64,000 nucleotides of DNA from Micrasema longulum. Lineage: Eukaryota > Arthropoda > Insecta > Trichoptera > Brachycentridae. Shown here piece after piece: positions 11,661 to 21,700 of the stretch. The position numbers and the translations under genes are program-made. The stretch spans positions 1-64,000 of the forward strand of contig JAGVSM010001301.1 of the NCBI GenBank assembly GCA_022494885.1, read 5' to 3'. Under the pieces are notes generated by a model. It saw only the letters and a program-made list of their open reading frames with translations. It was not told the origin of the DNA and made no database searches. The number at the start of each line of letters is the position of its first letter. Position 1 is the stretch's first letter.

Positions 11661-12450
11661 ATGAAACCATATTTAAGAAATTCAAGCAAGCTACAAACAA
11701 ATTATTTAAATGGTGTAATTGCAATTTTTTAGGATTTGAATGGTTTAGATATTTGCAAATAAATCTGCAGATTTTGGATGCTCTCTTTAAGCTGTAATCA
11801 ATTCGATGGTTGAATTTAAGTTTATAATCAAAAGTTTTACAAGATCTCTGATTCTCTCGATTAAACGCGAACAAAGGTGTTAAAGAAAATCACTTTCGTC
11901 TATTTGAAATTCCATTTTGAAGGCTTGTAATCAAATAAAATAATGTATGTACCGTAAAAACAAATACAATTTCTTGTGGAGTGGATTTTTTTCTTTCGAA
12001 TGACATATAAACCTTACGATTTTATTTTTTTATGTGCTTATTTTTAAATTGAAAAAAAAACGGATTTAACTTATGTCAATACTAAATATATTGCTCTCCC
12101 TACATCTTTTTTTACATGATATCAAATATAGAAATAAAATCAAAACTATGAATTGAACAAATATTGCTATCTTAAACCAACACGTTTTTCTTCATTTATA
12201 ATATTAAATTTTCATTATTAAACTGACTTTTTTTCTTCTGTGTACATTTCCCTTACTTGTCTTTTCTTATTTATTTCACCCTTTACGTACTCCACACATT
12301 TCCTATTCAATTTCTTTTAAATCCATCCCCCTAAGCAGAGCCGTGTCGTGACATGACATTTATTTGTCTGTATTTATTTTGATTTTCAAAAACATTATAC
12401 GTGTAGAATAATTACGACTGGCATTTGGAAGAAAAAGGGAAGAAGGTTGA
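11661..12450. other. No recognised feature
   Basis: AT-rich. The short minus-strand frame at 11659-11874 (KICRFICKYLNHSNPKK) has weak resemblance to a LINE RT tail but nothing firm enough to annotate. Confidence 0.35.
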
Positions 12451-12800
12451 AAATAATTGTCACGTTTTCTTAAAACATGCTAAACGGATTGTACAAACAA
12501 AAAAGATAAATATTAATAATTGAGTTTTCATCAAAATAAACAAATTAGGTTGCGTAAAAAAAGGTATGTTTAAAAAATTATACGTTTTCGTTTAAATGGA
12601 AGAAAAAAATCGTGAAAAAAGTAAGATAAAGAAGTTATGATATCATAAAAATTGGTTGCATAAAAATATAAAATCAGAAATAAATAACTGTTACGCTTTT
12701 AGTAAAATGGACAAAATAGGTTGCATAAAAAAAGTAGGATTAATAATATTTATTTGTCACGTTCTAGTCAAAGTATTTATTTATTTCACAGATTTAAAAT
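12451..12800. repeat. Degenerate short-period repeat array
   Basis: Two motifs recur irregularly: (T/C)ACG(T/C)TTTnnnTAAA at about 12462, 12580, 12692 and 12760, and GGTTGC(A/G)TAAAAA at about 12548, 12654 and 12719. Spacing varies from about 65 to 118 bp, so the array is heavily eroded. The region is non-coding. Confidence 0.35.
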
Positions 12801-13959
12801 GCACAGAGGTTTTCTGATTTAGGTCCCAACTAGCTAGGAAATTCCTGTGATTAGGATTAGGCTTTCTTTTTTAAATGTGTTTTTGTTTATTAAATTATGC
12901 TTAAAAAATATTTAAAAAATATTAATAATATCAACAATAAGAAAATAATTATTGTAAATTTAAATACATACCGATAATAATAAAAAAATTGACGCATGAA
13001 TATAAATTAGAAAATTTGACATTTATAATAAAAAATGCAACAGACATGTTAAACTAATAATAATAAGAAAATTAAAACAAAAATATAAATTGCAAAACAT
13101 AAAAAAAAAAAAAAAACTAAAAAAAACAAGGAGATATTTTATAATTAAAACCAACACAATTCTTTATCATAGAAATAATTTACAAAATAAGTTGCATCAA
13201 AAAAGTAATATGAACGAAAACAGCTTGCCTGTTTTAATGAAAACCTAACAATGATTTAATTTTGACTTTTTTTAACTATAATGATCAGACATCATAGAAG
13301 TTTTCCACATGAAATACAAGATAACTTTTTTTTTCACTTGGATTTCTCCGTTACGGTTAAATTTTCATTGGTTACAGAAAAAAAGAAATACTTCTACGTA
13401 ATGGCGCCGATAATTTGACATAAATTAAGTCTTCATTGAGATATACACCGTTTTTGTTGAGTTCCAATGACTTTTTTGGAAATTTAAAAAGTGGAACGGA
13501 ATTCTTTGCATTCTTTTGAAAATAATTTAATTAAATTTATAAACGGCCTAACTCATGATGCCAATCGTGTAATTAACAGGTGTCCGCGGTTTACGGTTTA
13601 ATTACAACCATTTTCCATTTTCATAAAATTCCCTTTTTTGTGCCCGAATTCCTAATTTCCAGTTGGCCGACAAGTAGAGGGCGAATGGAATACAGATGTT
13701 ATCTGGAAAGCAAGTTAACCCTTTACAACCCTTATCAAAAGTTTTATTATTTGGGAATATTTTGGTAATACGTTTTATAAGTGGATAAAAAGGCACGTTT
13801 TAAGCATGCTATTCGATAAATGGTATATATACGATATAAGACGATGTAATTTTTTTTATATTAAAAAAATAAACAATTGAAAACATATTATATATAATTT
13901 ATTATAATATTCCCAAAGAGTTTAAAAAAAAAACTCATTTTGAAACATGCAAATAACAA
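12801..13959. other. No recognised feature
   Basis: Very AT-rich, with many poly-A/T runs. The overlapping frames near 13580-13796 on both strands have no recognisable protein character. Confidence 0.4.
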
Positions 13960-14585
13960 TATTTATTTACAGACGTATTTATATTTTAAAACTATAACTT
14001 GTATTTTTTTCAAAAGCAGAATAGAAATTAAATTACAGGATAAATTAAAAGATTATAAAAAAGTTCAAAAAATTACAAAATCAACATAATTCAAGCTAGT
14101 AAGGAAATTAACTCAACATTATCTACACATAATACAATCTATAAAAGAATAAATAAAATAAAATAATTGAAGAGTTTAAATGTTACATGTATGTATGTAC
14201 ATAATGCAAGCTGAATGAGTGTGAGATAAAATGTTTAAAATAAACATAATTACAAGAATGAATAAGTTTTAAAAATGAACAAATTATATGTACCATATCA
14301 TATATATCATTTTTAATGTATTTAAAGTTACATATACAATCTAAAACGGTAAAATATTAAAAATTATATCTTCAAGATGCGCATTCTCTGGGTCAACCAA
14401 TTTTATTTATTCAAAGTTCTTCTGGAAAAAAATATTTTTCAATTTTTCTATTTTTGTATTTTGAAATTAGTACTTAAAATCTTTGTGGCAATTTACTTGA
14501 TTCCTTAAAACCTATGTATTTCAAAGATCTAATACCAAACTTTGTAGACTTCTCAGGTCGAATATAAATGTTATTTTTTGATCGA
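13960..14585 (-). pseudogene. LINE 3' end with RT C-terminal remnant
   Basis: On the minus strand, about 14575-14480 encodes IYIRPEKSTKFGIRSLKYIG, then SSKLPQRF. This resembles the (T.YG.RS..Y.G...WN.LP) stretch near the C-terminus of non-LTR RTs. A long AT-rich segment to about 13960 would be its 3' UTR. There is no second copy in the window, so the borders are soft. Confidence 0.4.
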
Positions 14586-14659
14586 GTACTATACTGGTGG
14601 ATGTTTCTACTATTTTATTAATAAAATTCAAAATTAACGGGTTAAATCAAACAAAAAAA

Positions 14660-15215
14660 CATATTACAACAGAGATGAAGTACATTTAAGAGAAAGTAAT
14701 ATAGAAGTATAGGCATCTACAGGGCTTATGACCTGTTAATGGCTGGTTTAAGTGGCCACTTTACACACTGTGTAACATTCACCATTCTGCCTATATTTGA
14801 ACATCTATATTCCTTCAATTCTTTCATCGGTTGATGTTTGTGAAGTTAAAGAGCTAAAACCCTTATTTATGCGGGTGAGATTCATCTAATTGAATTATTT
14901 CACCTACATACATAATATAGGCAGCGCCTGAAAATATTATTTTTTCAATTTCTATACTTCTTCATGGACCACGTAATTTATCAACAAAAATAATATTTTA
15001 TAATATGGGCAGAAAAATAAATATTACACAGTGTGTAAAGTGGCAATTTGAACCAGCCAATGACAGGTCCTAAGCCCTGTAGATGCCTATACTTCTATAT
15101 TACCTTCTCTTAAATGTTCTTCATCTCTGTTGTAATATGTTAATATAAACAGCTCCCCAGGGAGTTGAATCCAGTCCTTGTCTACAAAAACTTGGACAAA
15201 CTCAAAATATTGTTG
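14660..15215 (-). mobile_element. Repeat D copy 1, long foldback arms, 13-bp TSD
   Basis: The two arms (about 14661-14795 and 15003-15140) are inverted copies carrying the conserved D core (ACAACAGAGATGAAG, GGGCTTATGACCTG, CACTTTACACACTGTG). They enclose a loop of about 200 bp that is itself D interior. Only the right side extends past the arm, through AACAGCTCCCCAGGGAG and TTGTCTACAAAAA to the end TATTGTTG. The element is flanked by a perfect 13-bp duplication TCAAACAAAAAAA (14647-14659 and 15216-15228). There is no coding capacity. Orientation is inferred: sense is taken as starting at the CAACAATATT end. Confidence 0.75.
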
Positions 15216-15242
15216 TCAAACAAAAAAATATCATAATTTTAA

Positions 15243-15405
15243 CCCTTTTCCTATCCGCACCTATGGGTGCATAGTACACTACATTGGTACTCCAATTGCA
15301 GTGTTCTCGTTTATTTTTGTTGCATGGAATGAAAACTGATCAGTCTTACACTTCAGTGCCAGTTTAGGGATAGTGAAATATTTCAGCGTTATCACCTTTA
15401 AACCA
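15243..15405 (-). mobile_element. SINE-A 3' fragment
   Basis: It reads as the reverse complement of the SINE-A body: CCTATCCGCACCTATGGGTG, CATTGGTACTCCAAT, GATCAGTCTTACACTTCAG and the following TAGGGATAGTGAAATATTTC. The tRNA-like head is lost, and the sequence runs into a LINE RT fragment at 15432. Confidence 0.7.
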
Positions 15406-15431
15406 TTGGTGAATCGTCCATATAAGAGATT

Positions 15432-15737
15432 ATGCGCAGCTTGCCATTATATTCAACTATCTACAATATTGGATATCAATGCAAAATTAAATACATAAAA
15501 AAACTGTTTGATGATCAGAGACCACACCAATTTCTCATACCTAATGAAGAAACTAGACCTGAAATAAGAAAATTGGTAGTAATTAATTCGATTAACCAAA
15601 TGAAAAATGGGAAAGCATTTGGACCTGATGAAGTGTTCACAGAGTTAATAAAGCTTGTAAACAACAGTGATATTGGTATATTTGTTAAGTTATTTAATCA
15701 AGTATATGCTACAAGGAAAATACCAAAAGAATGGTAA
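15432..15737 (+). pseudogene. LINE-N-type RT domain fragment
   Basis: About 100 codons are open. The segment FDDQRPHQF, then INQMKNGKAFGPDEVFTELI and FVKLFNQVYATRKIPKEW is the start of an RT domain (block 1: NGKA.GPD.V..E..K......; L..LFN.IY.T..IP..W). It would sit just after the endonuclease-RT linker. The frame ends at stop codons directly after KEW, where SINE-A sequence begins, so the polymerase is cut off before its catalytic blocks. The upstream boundary abuts a SINE-A fragment as well. The first codons (from 15432) are probably not element sequence. This is a dead fragment. Confidence 0.8.
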
Positions 15738-15740
15738 TAA

Positions 15741-15905
15741 ATGTCGATGTGTCTCGGATTCGATTCCCGACGGGTTTAAAAAAGGTACACTATAATATTT
15801 CATAATTCTTATCTTTATGTAACAAAAAATATCTATATACGCTGCGGTAATGTACTATTGCAGTGCCATATGCCCTGCTAAGTGCTCAATAAAGATGATG
15901 ATTTA
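15741..15905 (+). mobile_element. SINE-A copy, 5'-truncated
   Basis: It starts inside the B box (CTCGGATTCGATTCCCGACG) and continues through the body (ATATTTCATAATTCTTATC, TGCAGTGCCATATGCCC) to an ATGATGAT tail. Its junction with the RT fragment at 15737 is abrupt. Confidence 0.75.
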
Positions 15906-15959
15906 GTATAAAAAATGAGTCACCACCTAAAGCCAGTTTAAATCTACAATTCGTGTCAA

Positions 15960-16260
15960 TTATTGAAACCAGTTGATAATATAATAGTTCACAATACTAG
16001 AGAAAAGAACAAAATTAGACTTCCATTTAGGAAAAAGGCAAAGTCACAAAATTCAATTTCATTTAAAGCAATTAAAAAGTATTACAAAATGGAAAAAAAT
16101 ATTTATGAAGAAAAAAACATATCAAAATTTAAAATAATGGTCAAGACATATGTGATAAACAATTTATAAATTAAATATATTTGCAATGTTATTATTAGAA
16201 CACACATAACAATATGTATGGATATGTGTGCCCTATTTTAAGATTTAAGATTTTAAATAA
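15960..16260 (+). pseudogene. LINE-K 3' end, second copy
   Basis: The frame 15963-16166 encodes HNTREKNKIRLPFRKKAK, then SFKAIKKYYKMEKNIYEEKN and SKFKIMVKTYVINNL before a stop: the C-terminal tail of a non-LTR RT. The 3' UTR (ACACACATAACAATATG...) matches window positions 1-140 in reverse. The two copies are opposite in orientation, 16 kb apart and close in sequence. The start codon at 15963 is not a true start, as upstream coding has been lost. Confidence 0.75.
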
Positions 16261-16261
16261 T

Positions 16262-16385
16262 TTAAATATAAAATATCTAGGCATTGTAATTAACAGAAAT
16301 TTGCGATGAGAGACACAGGTTCAGTCCCTGGTATCTAAATTAAGAAATCTGTGTCATGTCTTTAGCTCACTCAGAAACATCCTGG
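16262..16385 (+). pseudogene. LINE-G fragment (RT thumb region)
   Basis: It matches 36876-36995 of the best LINE-G copy (LGIV.NRNL, then TQVQSLVSKLRNLCHVF and SLRNILDV) with a few stops. It ends suddenly at 16385, where unrelated sequence begins. Confidence 0.7.
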
Positions 16386-16684
16386 ACGTGTTCTACTTCT
16401 TGCAAGAAGATTCAGAATAGCATCCCTAGACACAAAATAGTTAAACGCCTTTTCTGGAAGTATTAAAAACTAGCATCATAAATTTTTGAAAGGATGTGTG
16501 TAAATATTGAGGTACAATTAAATAGAGATGACGCTTTACATAACGTGAATTTGACATCGTGTACTAAAAATTATCCAATTAAGTTGCCATGCAAAACGCG
16601 AAGTAGAGTAAAAAAGACTTACTGGTTATGCTGCTTACTCTGAATTCAATGCTGTAAGTCGCGCCTTTTTGTACTGCTTCACAA
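16386..16684. other. No recognised feature
   Basis: Spacer between two LINE-G pieces. It contains AT-rich, partly LINE-like sequence with no clear match. Confidence 0.35.
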
Positions 16685-16685
16685 T

Positions 16686-16868
16686 TTTTTTTTTTTTTTT
16701 TCCACCGCAACAGGCCAGGAGGCCCAATTACAGTGGTGAATTACATTACAGAACAACCAAGCTTGAGAAAATTCACATTTTTAAATTTTTGTGTTCTCAC
16801 CGGGAATCGAACCCGGAACCTTCCGTGTGTGAGTCAAGCGTCTTGACCACTACACCACGGAGGCCGCC
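16686..16868 (-). mobile_element. SINE-C copy 1
   Basis: Reverse complement of a tRNA-like head: on the minus strand GGCCTCCGTGGTGTAGTGGT (A box) is followed by GGTTCCGGGTTCGATTCCCG (B box). The body ends in a poly-A run (T15 at 16687 on the plus strand). A second copy lies at 28926-29104. The head resembles a tRNA with a TGTAGTGGTCAAGACG D-arm. It is an Alu-sized, Pol III-type retroposon with no coding capacity. Confidence 0.85.
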
Positions 16869-16984
16869 AACGTGTACAAAGAAAATCACTATTTCCTACC
16901 AAATATAAAATAAGTTCCGGGACCTATATTGAATGGAATTCAAGTCGGGTGCTTAGTGCCAAATCTGGTGAATATATATTTCAA

Positions 16985-17410
16985 TGTTTATGGTATACTG
17001 GGATGGGGAGGTTGCGAGGCTTCTGTCACAAACCCCTTAATAAATTTCTAAAAGTTAATATTTAGACTGATGATTCGATACCCCCCAAATTTTCCATCCA
17101 AGGCGTTGTTTCAATTTATGAAGGTACTAAACATTAGACTTTTTTAAAACCATCATTGACACATTTCTGGTCAAACAGTTACAAGAAGAGATCCAAACAG
17201 AATGCTTGTATGAGGTTTTCCTATCATTTGAATTATTTAATACCCAAAACATGTACGTCTTTCGCTCAGAGAAATTTATCTTTTGTGGCCTCAAGAGTGT
17301 ACAATATCCTGAATGAACATATGAAAGCTTAATTTTCAGAAGAAGTGTACAAATTTAGATTTTGTCTTAGCGGAGAGACCGTTGCAGGAGACTGCTGCTA
17401 GAAATTGCAT
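16985..17410 (+). pseudogene. LINE-G degenerate copy (3' part)
   Basis: Diverged matches to LINE-G continue from TGGTATACTGGGATGGGGAG (YG.LGWGG-like) through TTATGAAGGTACTAAACATTAG (LF..MKVLNIR) to TGTACAATATCCTGAATGAA (VYNILNEH). Several indels and stops break the frame. It is older than the copies at 6717 and 36869. Confidence 0.6.
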
Positions 17411-17520
17411 AGATTTATATACTATTAAACGTGTTGTCCAGATTTTCACCAAAATATATGTTTTGTCATAATTTTGATTTTTGGTATTGTTAAATAGTAT
17501 GCATGCTTCCACATTCATGA

Positions 17521-17712
17521 ATCGGGTCGTGGTCTTGTGGCTAGTGTCTCGGACTCACGGACAAAAGGTTCGTGGTTCGAATCTTACTCTACCCCAACTT
17601 GATTCCTATTTCCTAACGGTGAGTTATTTACAACTCGTTGAAATTGGCCCTCAAAATGAAATATTTGGGTAAATGATAAGAATGCAAATATTTCTTTTTA
17701 TAAAAAATATAA
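17521..17712 (+). mobile_element. SINE-B copy 2
   Basis: Full-length tRNA-like head (GTGGTCTTGTGGCTAGTG, B box GGTTCGAATCTTAC), body and A-rich tail. It is close to the 11464 and 62294 copies. Confidence 0.88.
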
Positions 17713-17820
17713 AAAAATATGTTGTATCCTAACTCAATACAGGGCTTTGGTCCCATAAAGTTAGGGATACGTTTTTTTTGTAATACGTACTTTTGCATGA
17801 ATAAATAAACAAATGCGTGT
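17713..17820 (+). repeat. LINE-type 3' end with terminal hairpin
   Basis: A stem of GTATCCTAACT (17724-17734) and AGTTAGGGATAC (17759-17770), with one bulge, is followed by a T-run and the tail AATAAATAAACAAATG. The same block occurs reversed at 25700-25765. It is analogous to the LINE-G hairpin, but no coding part is attached. Confidence 0.5.
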
Positions 17821-17850
17821 AAGTATTTTATTTTTGGGATAAAGCAAATA

Positions 17851-18293
17851 ACAAATTACAACATAGATAAAGAACATTTAAGAGAAGGTAATATAGAATC
17901 CACCTGATCCATGAAAAAGTATAGAAATTGAAAAAATAACATTTTCAGGCGTTGCCTAGTATGTAGGTGAAATAATTCAATAAGATAAATCTCACACTCA
18001 TAAATAAAAGTTTCAGCTCTTTAACTTCACAAACATCAACACATGAAAGAATTAAAGGAATACAGATGTTCAAATATGGGCAGAATGGTGAATGTTACAC
18101 AGTGTGTAAAGTGGCCACTTAAACCAGCCATTGACAGGTCATAAGCCCTGTAGATGCCTAGATTTCTATATCACTTCCTCTTAAATGTTCTTCATCTCTG
18201 TTGTTATTACAATTTGTAAATATAAACAGCTCCCCTGGGAGTTGAATCCAGTCCTTGTCTACAAAAATTTGGACAAACTCAGAATATTGTTGG
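17851..18293 (-). mobile_element. Repeat D copy 2, 11-bp TSD
   Basis: It runs from ACAAATTACAACATAG to ACTCAGAATATTGTTGG. The perfect direct duplication TAAAGCAAATA lies at 17840-17850 and 18294-18304. The left arm is only about 50 bp and folds back on 18165-18205. The interior includes the conserved D segment (minus strand: TGAAGTTAAAGAGCTGAAAC and CCTACATACTAGGCAACGCC). There is no open frame of note. With copies 1, 5 and 8 it shows that D inserts with direct duplications of variable length. Confidence 0.8.
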
Positions 18294-18304
18294 TAAAGCA
18301 AATA

Positions 18305-18683
18305 GTCAACAGCTCATTTTCACTGATTCCGACGTTTAATGGGTTAGAAGAGGAAATTGTAAATGTAAAGTGAAGAGTGCTCTCACGGATAAGTTCTAAC
18401 AGCTCCATTTCAGGTGCCGCGTTACGCAGTTAATGGCTTTTGACATTATTGTGACGGCGCGTTAACTATTTCGTAAAACATTTATGAATTTATTTCACTC
18501 TTATATAAAATTCATTACAGAAATAAAGGACGAGTGATGCTTAAATTCACAAACATGAAATAACGAGTATGCGGTTTCATCGCCTTACCGAAATCTTCAC
18601 TACAAATATATTTATTTTAAAAATTGATTGAAGAGAGATTATTTTGAAAAATATATTTAAATAAAAAAACTTTATTATAATAC
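18305..18683. other. No recognised feature
   Basis: No repeat shared elsewhere in the window and no coding character seen. Confidence 0.4.
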
Positions 18684-18866
18684 TTTATTATCTATATGCT
18701 TGTTGTTTGTCATTTTATAGTCCAAAACAACTCCTAAATCTCTGATGGACTTAACTACATCAATTTTAGTAGTTTCTACTCGAAGGAAATCAATGGTTTT
18801 GTGAAATGCCATTATTTTGCATTTTTAAATATTAAGTTCTAATCTTTTGACTTTACACCATCTCCC
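18684..18866 (-). pseudogene. RT fragment, possibly inverted 5' part of LINE-F
   Basis: The minus-strand frame reads KIMAFHKTIDFLRVETTKI, then VVKSIRDLGVVLDYKMTNN, which is the K..VM.F......I.....IRDLGV.LD..L region just after the RT catalytic blocks. A few residues earlier WCKVKRLELNI fits the W...N.L.LN..K element. It lies head-to-head with the plus-strand LINE-F 3' end starting at 18867, which suggests one insertion with an inverted 5' portion. A separate older insertion is the alternative. Confidence 0.6.
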
Positions 18867-19370
18867 ATCCACTATCAAAGATGTTAATACATTACATCTG
18901 AAGAAACATCTTCTTTTTTCTCTTTCTTAATCTCTGCTCCTTTCCTCTTTCCTCTTATTTCCTATTGAGTAATGGAATTGATTTAAGGTAATTTATACAC
19001 AAATACATTTATTTATATTTTTAAATATATTTATCTTTTTTTTATTGAATATGTTTTAACTTGAATCGGGTTGTGGTCCTGTGGCTAGTACGGACTAGTT
19101 AGCTAGTACTTACGGACCAAAGGTCCGTGGTTCGAATTCTCTAATAGTGAGTTATTTACAACTCGTTGAAAATGGACTTCAAAATGAAATATTTGGGTAA
19201 ATCATAAGAACGCAAGTATTTCTTAAAAAAAAAAAAACTTAAATTGTAAAAATAAAACTTTTATTTTATTGGTTGGTTGGAAGAAATTGCCATTTGGCAA
19301 TACAGCTAACGTACAATTAACATTACGTACAAAAAGTTAAATAAAAAAAAATAAAAAAAAGAGTTAAGGT
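18867..19370 (+). pseudogene. LINE-F 3' end, split by SINE-B
   Basis: Plus-strand 18867-19070 carries CCATCCACTATCAAAGATGT, TCTGAAGAAACATCTTC and the pyrimidine-rich UTR of LINE-F. The UTR resumes at 19250 with TTGGTTGGTTGGAAGAAA and ends near 19370 in an A-rich tail. The gap is a SINE-B. The coding end is deleted, with only the LPS.I and LKKHL-like codons left. Confidence 0.65.
19074..19238 (+). mobile_element. SINE-B copy 3, nested in LINE-F UTR
   Basis: The head GAATCGGGTTGTGGTCCTGT and the body (TAGTGAGTTATTTACAACTC) are present. There is a small duplication in the A-box region (CTAGTACGGACTAGTTAGCTAGTACTTACGG) and a deletion after the B box. It interrupts the LINE-F 3' UTR, so it is younger than that copy. 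Confidence 0.8.
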
Positions 19371-20102
19371 CTGATTGAAGAAGAAAACAGTTTTGTAAAT
19401 TTTGAAATATTTTTAGAATTTTTTTGTCGTATGCGAAGAGCCAAAAGCGACAGTTAAGATAAATAAAAACTCTCTTTCGATCTTTGAACTACGTATAACT
19501 GTGCAGTGTGCATGTCATGCAAAAATCTTTACTTATTCATAAAAAAACTTGCTGAAAACCATGCTCATTTTTTCCCTGCTCCAGAATTTCAGATGTGCAC
19601 TATGTTTATTTTATTGAATGGCTTTACTAAGTCACAGAAATAAATCAGCACAAACTATCCTGCCTCGCTAGCGGTGAAAAAACTCGAACAAAAGCCGGGT
19701 AACAAACTCGATCCCTCTTTCGGCCCAAACACGACCTCATTCTAATGCTGTTTTTGACTTTGAAACGAACTCCAAAATTACGTTTTGCAAATTTCTCGGA
19801 TTCGAGATATAATTTCAGTGTAATTCCATCCCTTCCCTTCTATCTCCTCGCACCTCTGTTTAATCCCTTTATTTCTTCTCCGAAGTGTAATTTGGACGTA
19901 AATCACGTAGGAGCTGGTCTTATTCACTTACACTTCGTATACGGCGGACATAAGTTTCACTTCATTTCTCACGAGATAGGAAGAGACGCCTAATATTGAG
20001 AACGAATATAACTTACGATATATTGAAATTAGGTTCCTCTATTAAATTGCGAAAATTCTAATTGACAAATTATCGAAAACATTTCGTAAAGAGTTATGAA
20101 AC
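19371..20102. other. No recognised feature
   Basis: The open frame 19745-19993 (82 codons) has no family signature. It is a mixed-composition region without repeats shared in the window. Confidence 0.4.
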
Positions 20103-20683
20103 TGGTAGTGGTTTGGCCGGATACCGGATATCCGGCGAGCCAGTAAGCCGGATATCCGGATATCTGGCCATTCGTCTAAGAATAAAATAAAAGTATTTCT
20201 CTCGTAGCATCAACAAAACGTTTAATAGTCACGAAATAAAAGGAGTTAAAATATTTTTATGATTACTTATCGATCAATGACATGCATGTTTATATAGTTT
20301 ATAAGTTTATTAAATAAATAATTGTAATGGTTTCGGGGAGTTTTGCATTTTTACGTTTTTTTTTATGCAAATATATTTTTAATTAAAAAGTACAAAAAAT
20401 TTCGATAAACATTTCTTATTAAGAGTCGAAAAAATTTTTTAGACTGTATACTAAATATTGATGAACGTTTTTATGCCAAAAAGCCAATTTTTCCTTCCTT
20501 TTTCCCGAACATGGTTGATATCAATAAATCAGTTTATTTAGTGGCTTTGATTTAATAAAATTTTCGTGGTTCAATGTATATTAGGTATCTGTGAGTTGCT
20601 ATCCAGTATTTAGCCGGATAGTAAAATAAGGCCGGATACCGTATAGTTAACGGATATCCGTTTCATCTTTAGTATAAAGTTCT
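20103..20683. repeat. Element bounded by CCGGATATCCGG-rich ends
   Basis: The left end (20113-20170) has several overlapping copies of the palindromic motif CCGGATATCCGG and GGCCGGATACC. The right end (20605-20665) has GCCGGATA, GGCCGGATACCG and GGATATCCG. The ends are imperfectly inverted with respect to each other, and the AT-rich core of about 430 bp is non-coding. A non-autonomous DNA transposon with repeated subterminal transposase-binding motifs is the simplest reading. Confidence 0.45.
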
Positions 20684-21120
20684 TGTCCATAGGACTCGTA
20701 TTCGTGTAGTATTTTTCATTCCGCGCTCACATACCTACTATTACATTAAAAACAGCACGATTCCAAAATAGGCCACAATAACTGATTAAATTAAATTAGT
20801 GACATCGACAGTTTTCTTAACGATCTTTAATTTGCCATGTACCTAATCTTTACGCATTTCACTTGAAATGGTTTGTATTAAAATATTTATTGAACATAAA
20901 TAAAAACAGGTTGAGGAGAGAAAAGTGAAGGGAGTTTTGTAATTTTTTAAAACAAAATTTTGATTAGTTACTTGTTTTAAACGCCTCGAATATAAATGAA
21001 GCTTTCGATAAATTTTATCCGATGATCAAGGATATCATACATAATATATCCAAAGGAAGTCTCCTCTAAAACTGGAAAATTTCCTGATTGGTATTTTTAA
21101 AAGAAAATTTAAAGTTTCAT
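20684..21120. other. No recognised feature
   Basis: No coding or shared repeat seen. Confidence 0.4.
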
Positions 21121-21380
21121 AGAAAACGGAAATAATCCCGTAATCCAATGTTTTCCAATACGCGTGACGATTCCAACCACTTTTTATCCGATTTTACGTC
21201 AAGTCAAAAATGTTGTTTGGTTTTTTTTCTAAATTTGAATCTTCTAATTTTGAATTTCTTGTATCTTGATGTTAGGTAGGTACCATTAGGATGGGAATAA
21301 AAGGGAATTGGCCAGGAATGGTATCGATAAATGCTGTTATTTACTTAACAGGTAGTACATTAAATTTTGAAGAATAACTA
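21121..21380. repeat. Dispersed repeat I, copy 1
   Basis: It matches 41408-41620: shared GCGTGACGATTC, GTCAAAAATGTTG, AATCTTCTAATTTTG, TGGCCAGGAATGGTATCGAT (A in place of G in the other copy) and GATAAATGCTGTTATTTA. It is non-coding and about 200 bp, with no tRNA-like head and no clear TIR. Confidence 0.6.
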
Positions 21381-21589
21381 AAAAAAACCTTGCCTTGAAG
21401 ATAGCTCTTTTAACGGTGACTTAAACGGCGGTCAAGATGTCGGTGAACAAGATCACGAAAAATCATACACTCGTGACTTAATTTTACTTTGGAACTTTGG
21501 AAACTGTAGTCCTCCACTTGCCTCGGCCCCCCACACTTCTGAGACCGTCACAAGGGAAAAGTCTGTTGCAGTTTTTATCAGGTCAGACC

Positions 21590-21700
21590 TCTACGCTACA
21601 ATCTTCTCCTGAAGAATGAAGGCATTTGCATTGGTGCGTCTGACTGTCCAGGGTATTTTTAGCATTCGTCTCCCAGCACTATTTTTCAAAGGCACCCGTA
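21590..21700 (-). pseudogene. LINE-N RT C-terminal fragment
   Basis: On the minus strand it reads GAFEK, then, after a frameshift, RMLKIPWTVRRTNANAFILQ. It matches the (R.AFEMWCWRRML.IPWT.R.TN...L) block that follows the RT in endonuclease-RT LINEs, and the related piece at 62500-62600. No more of the element was recognised on either side. Confidence 0.65.

Noticed and set aside
16800..16868. tRNA gene on the minus strand
   Set aside because: Same head as the copy at 28926, with a SINE-C body and poly-A. No acceptor-stem closure.
19745..19993. 82-codon frame as a host exon
   Set aside because: No recognisable domain and composition like its flanks.
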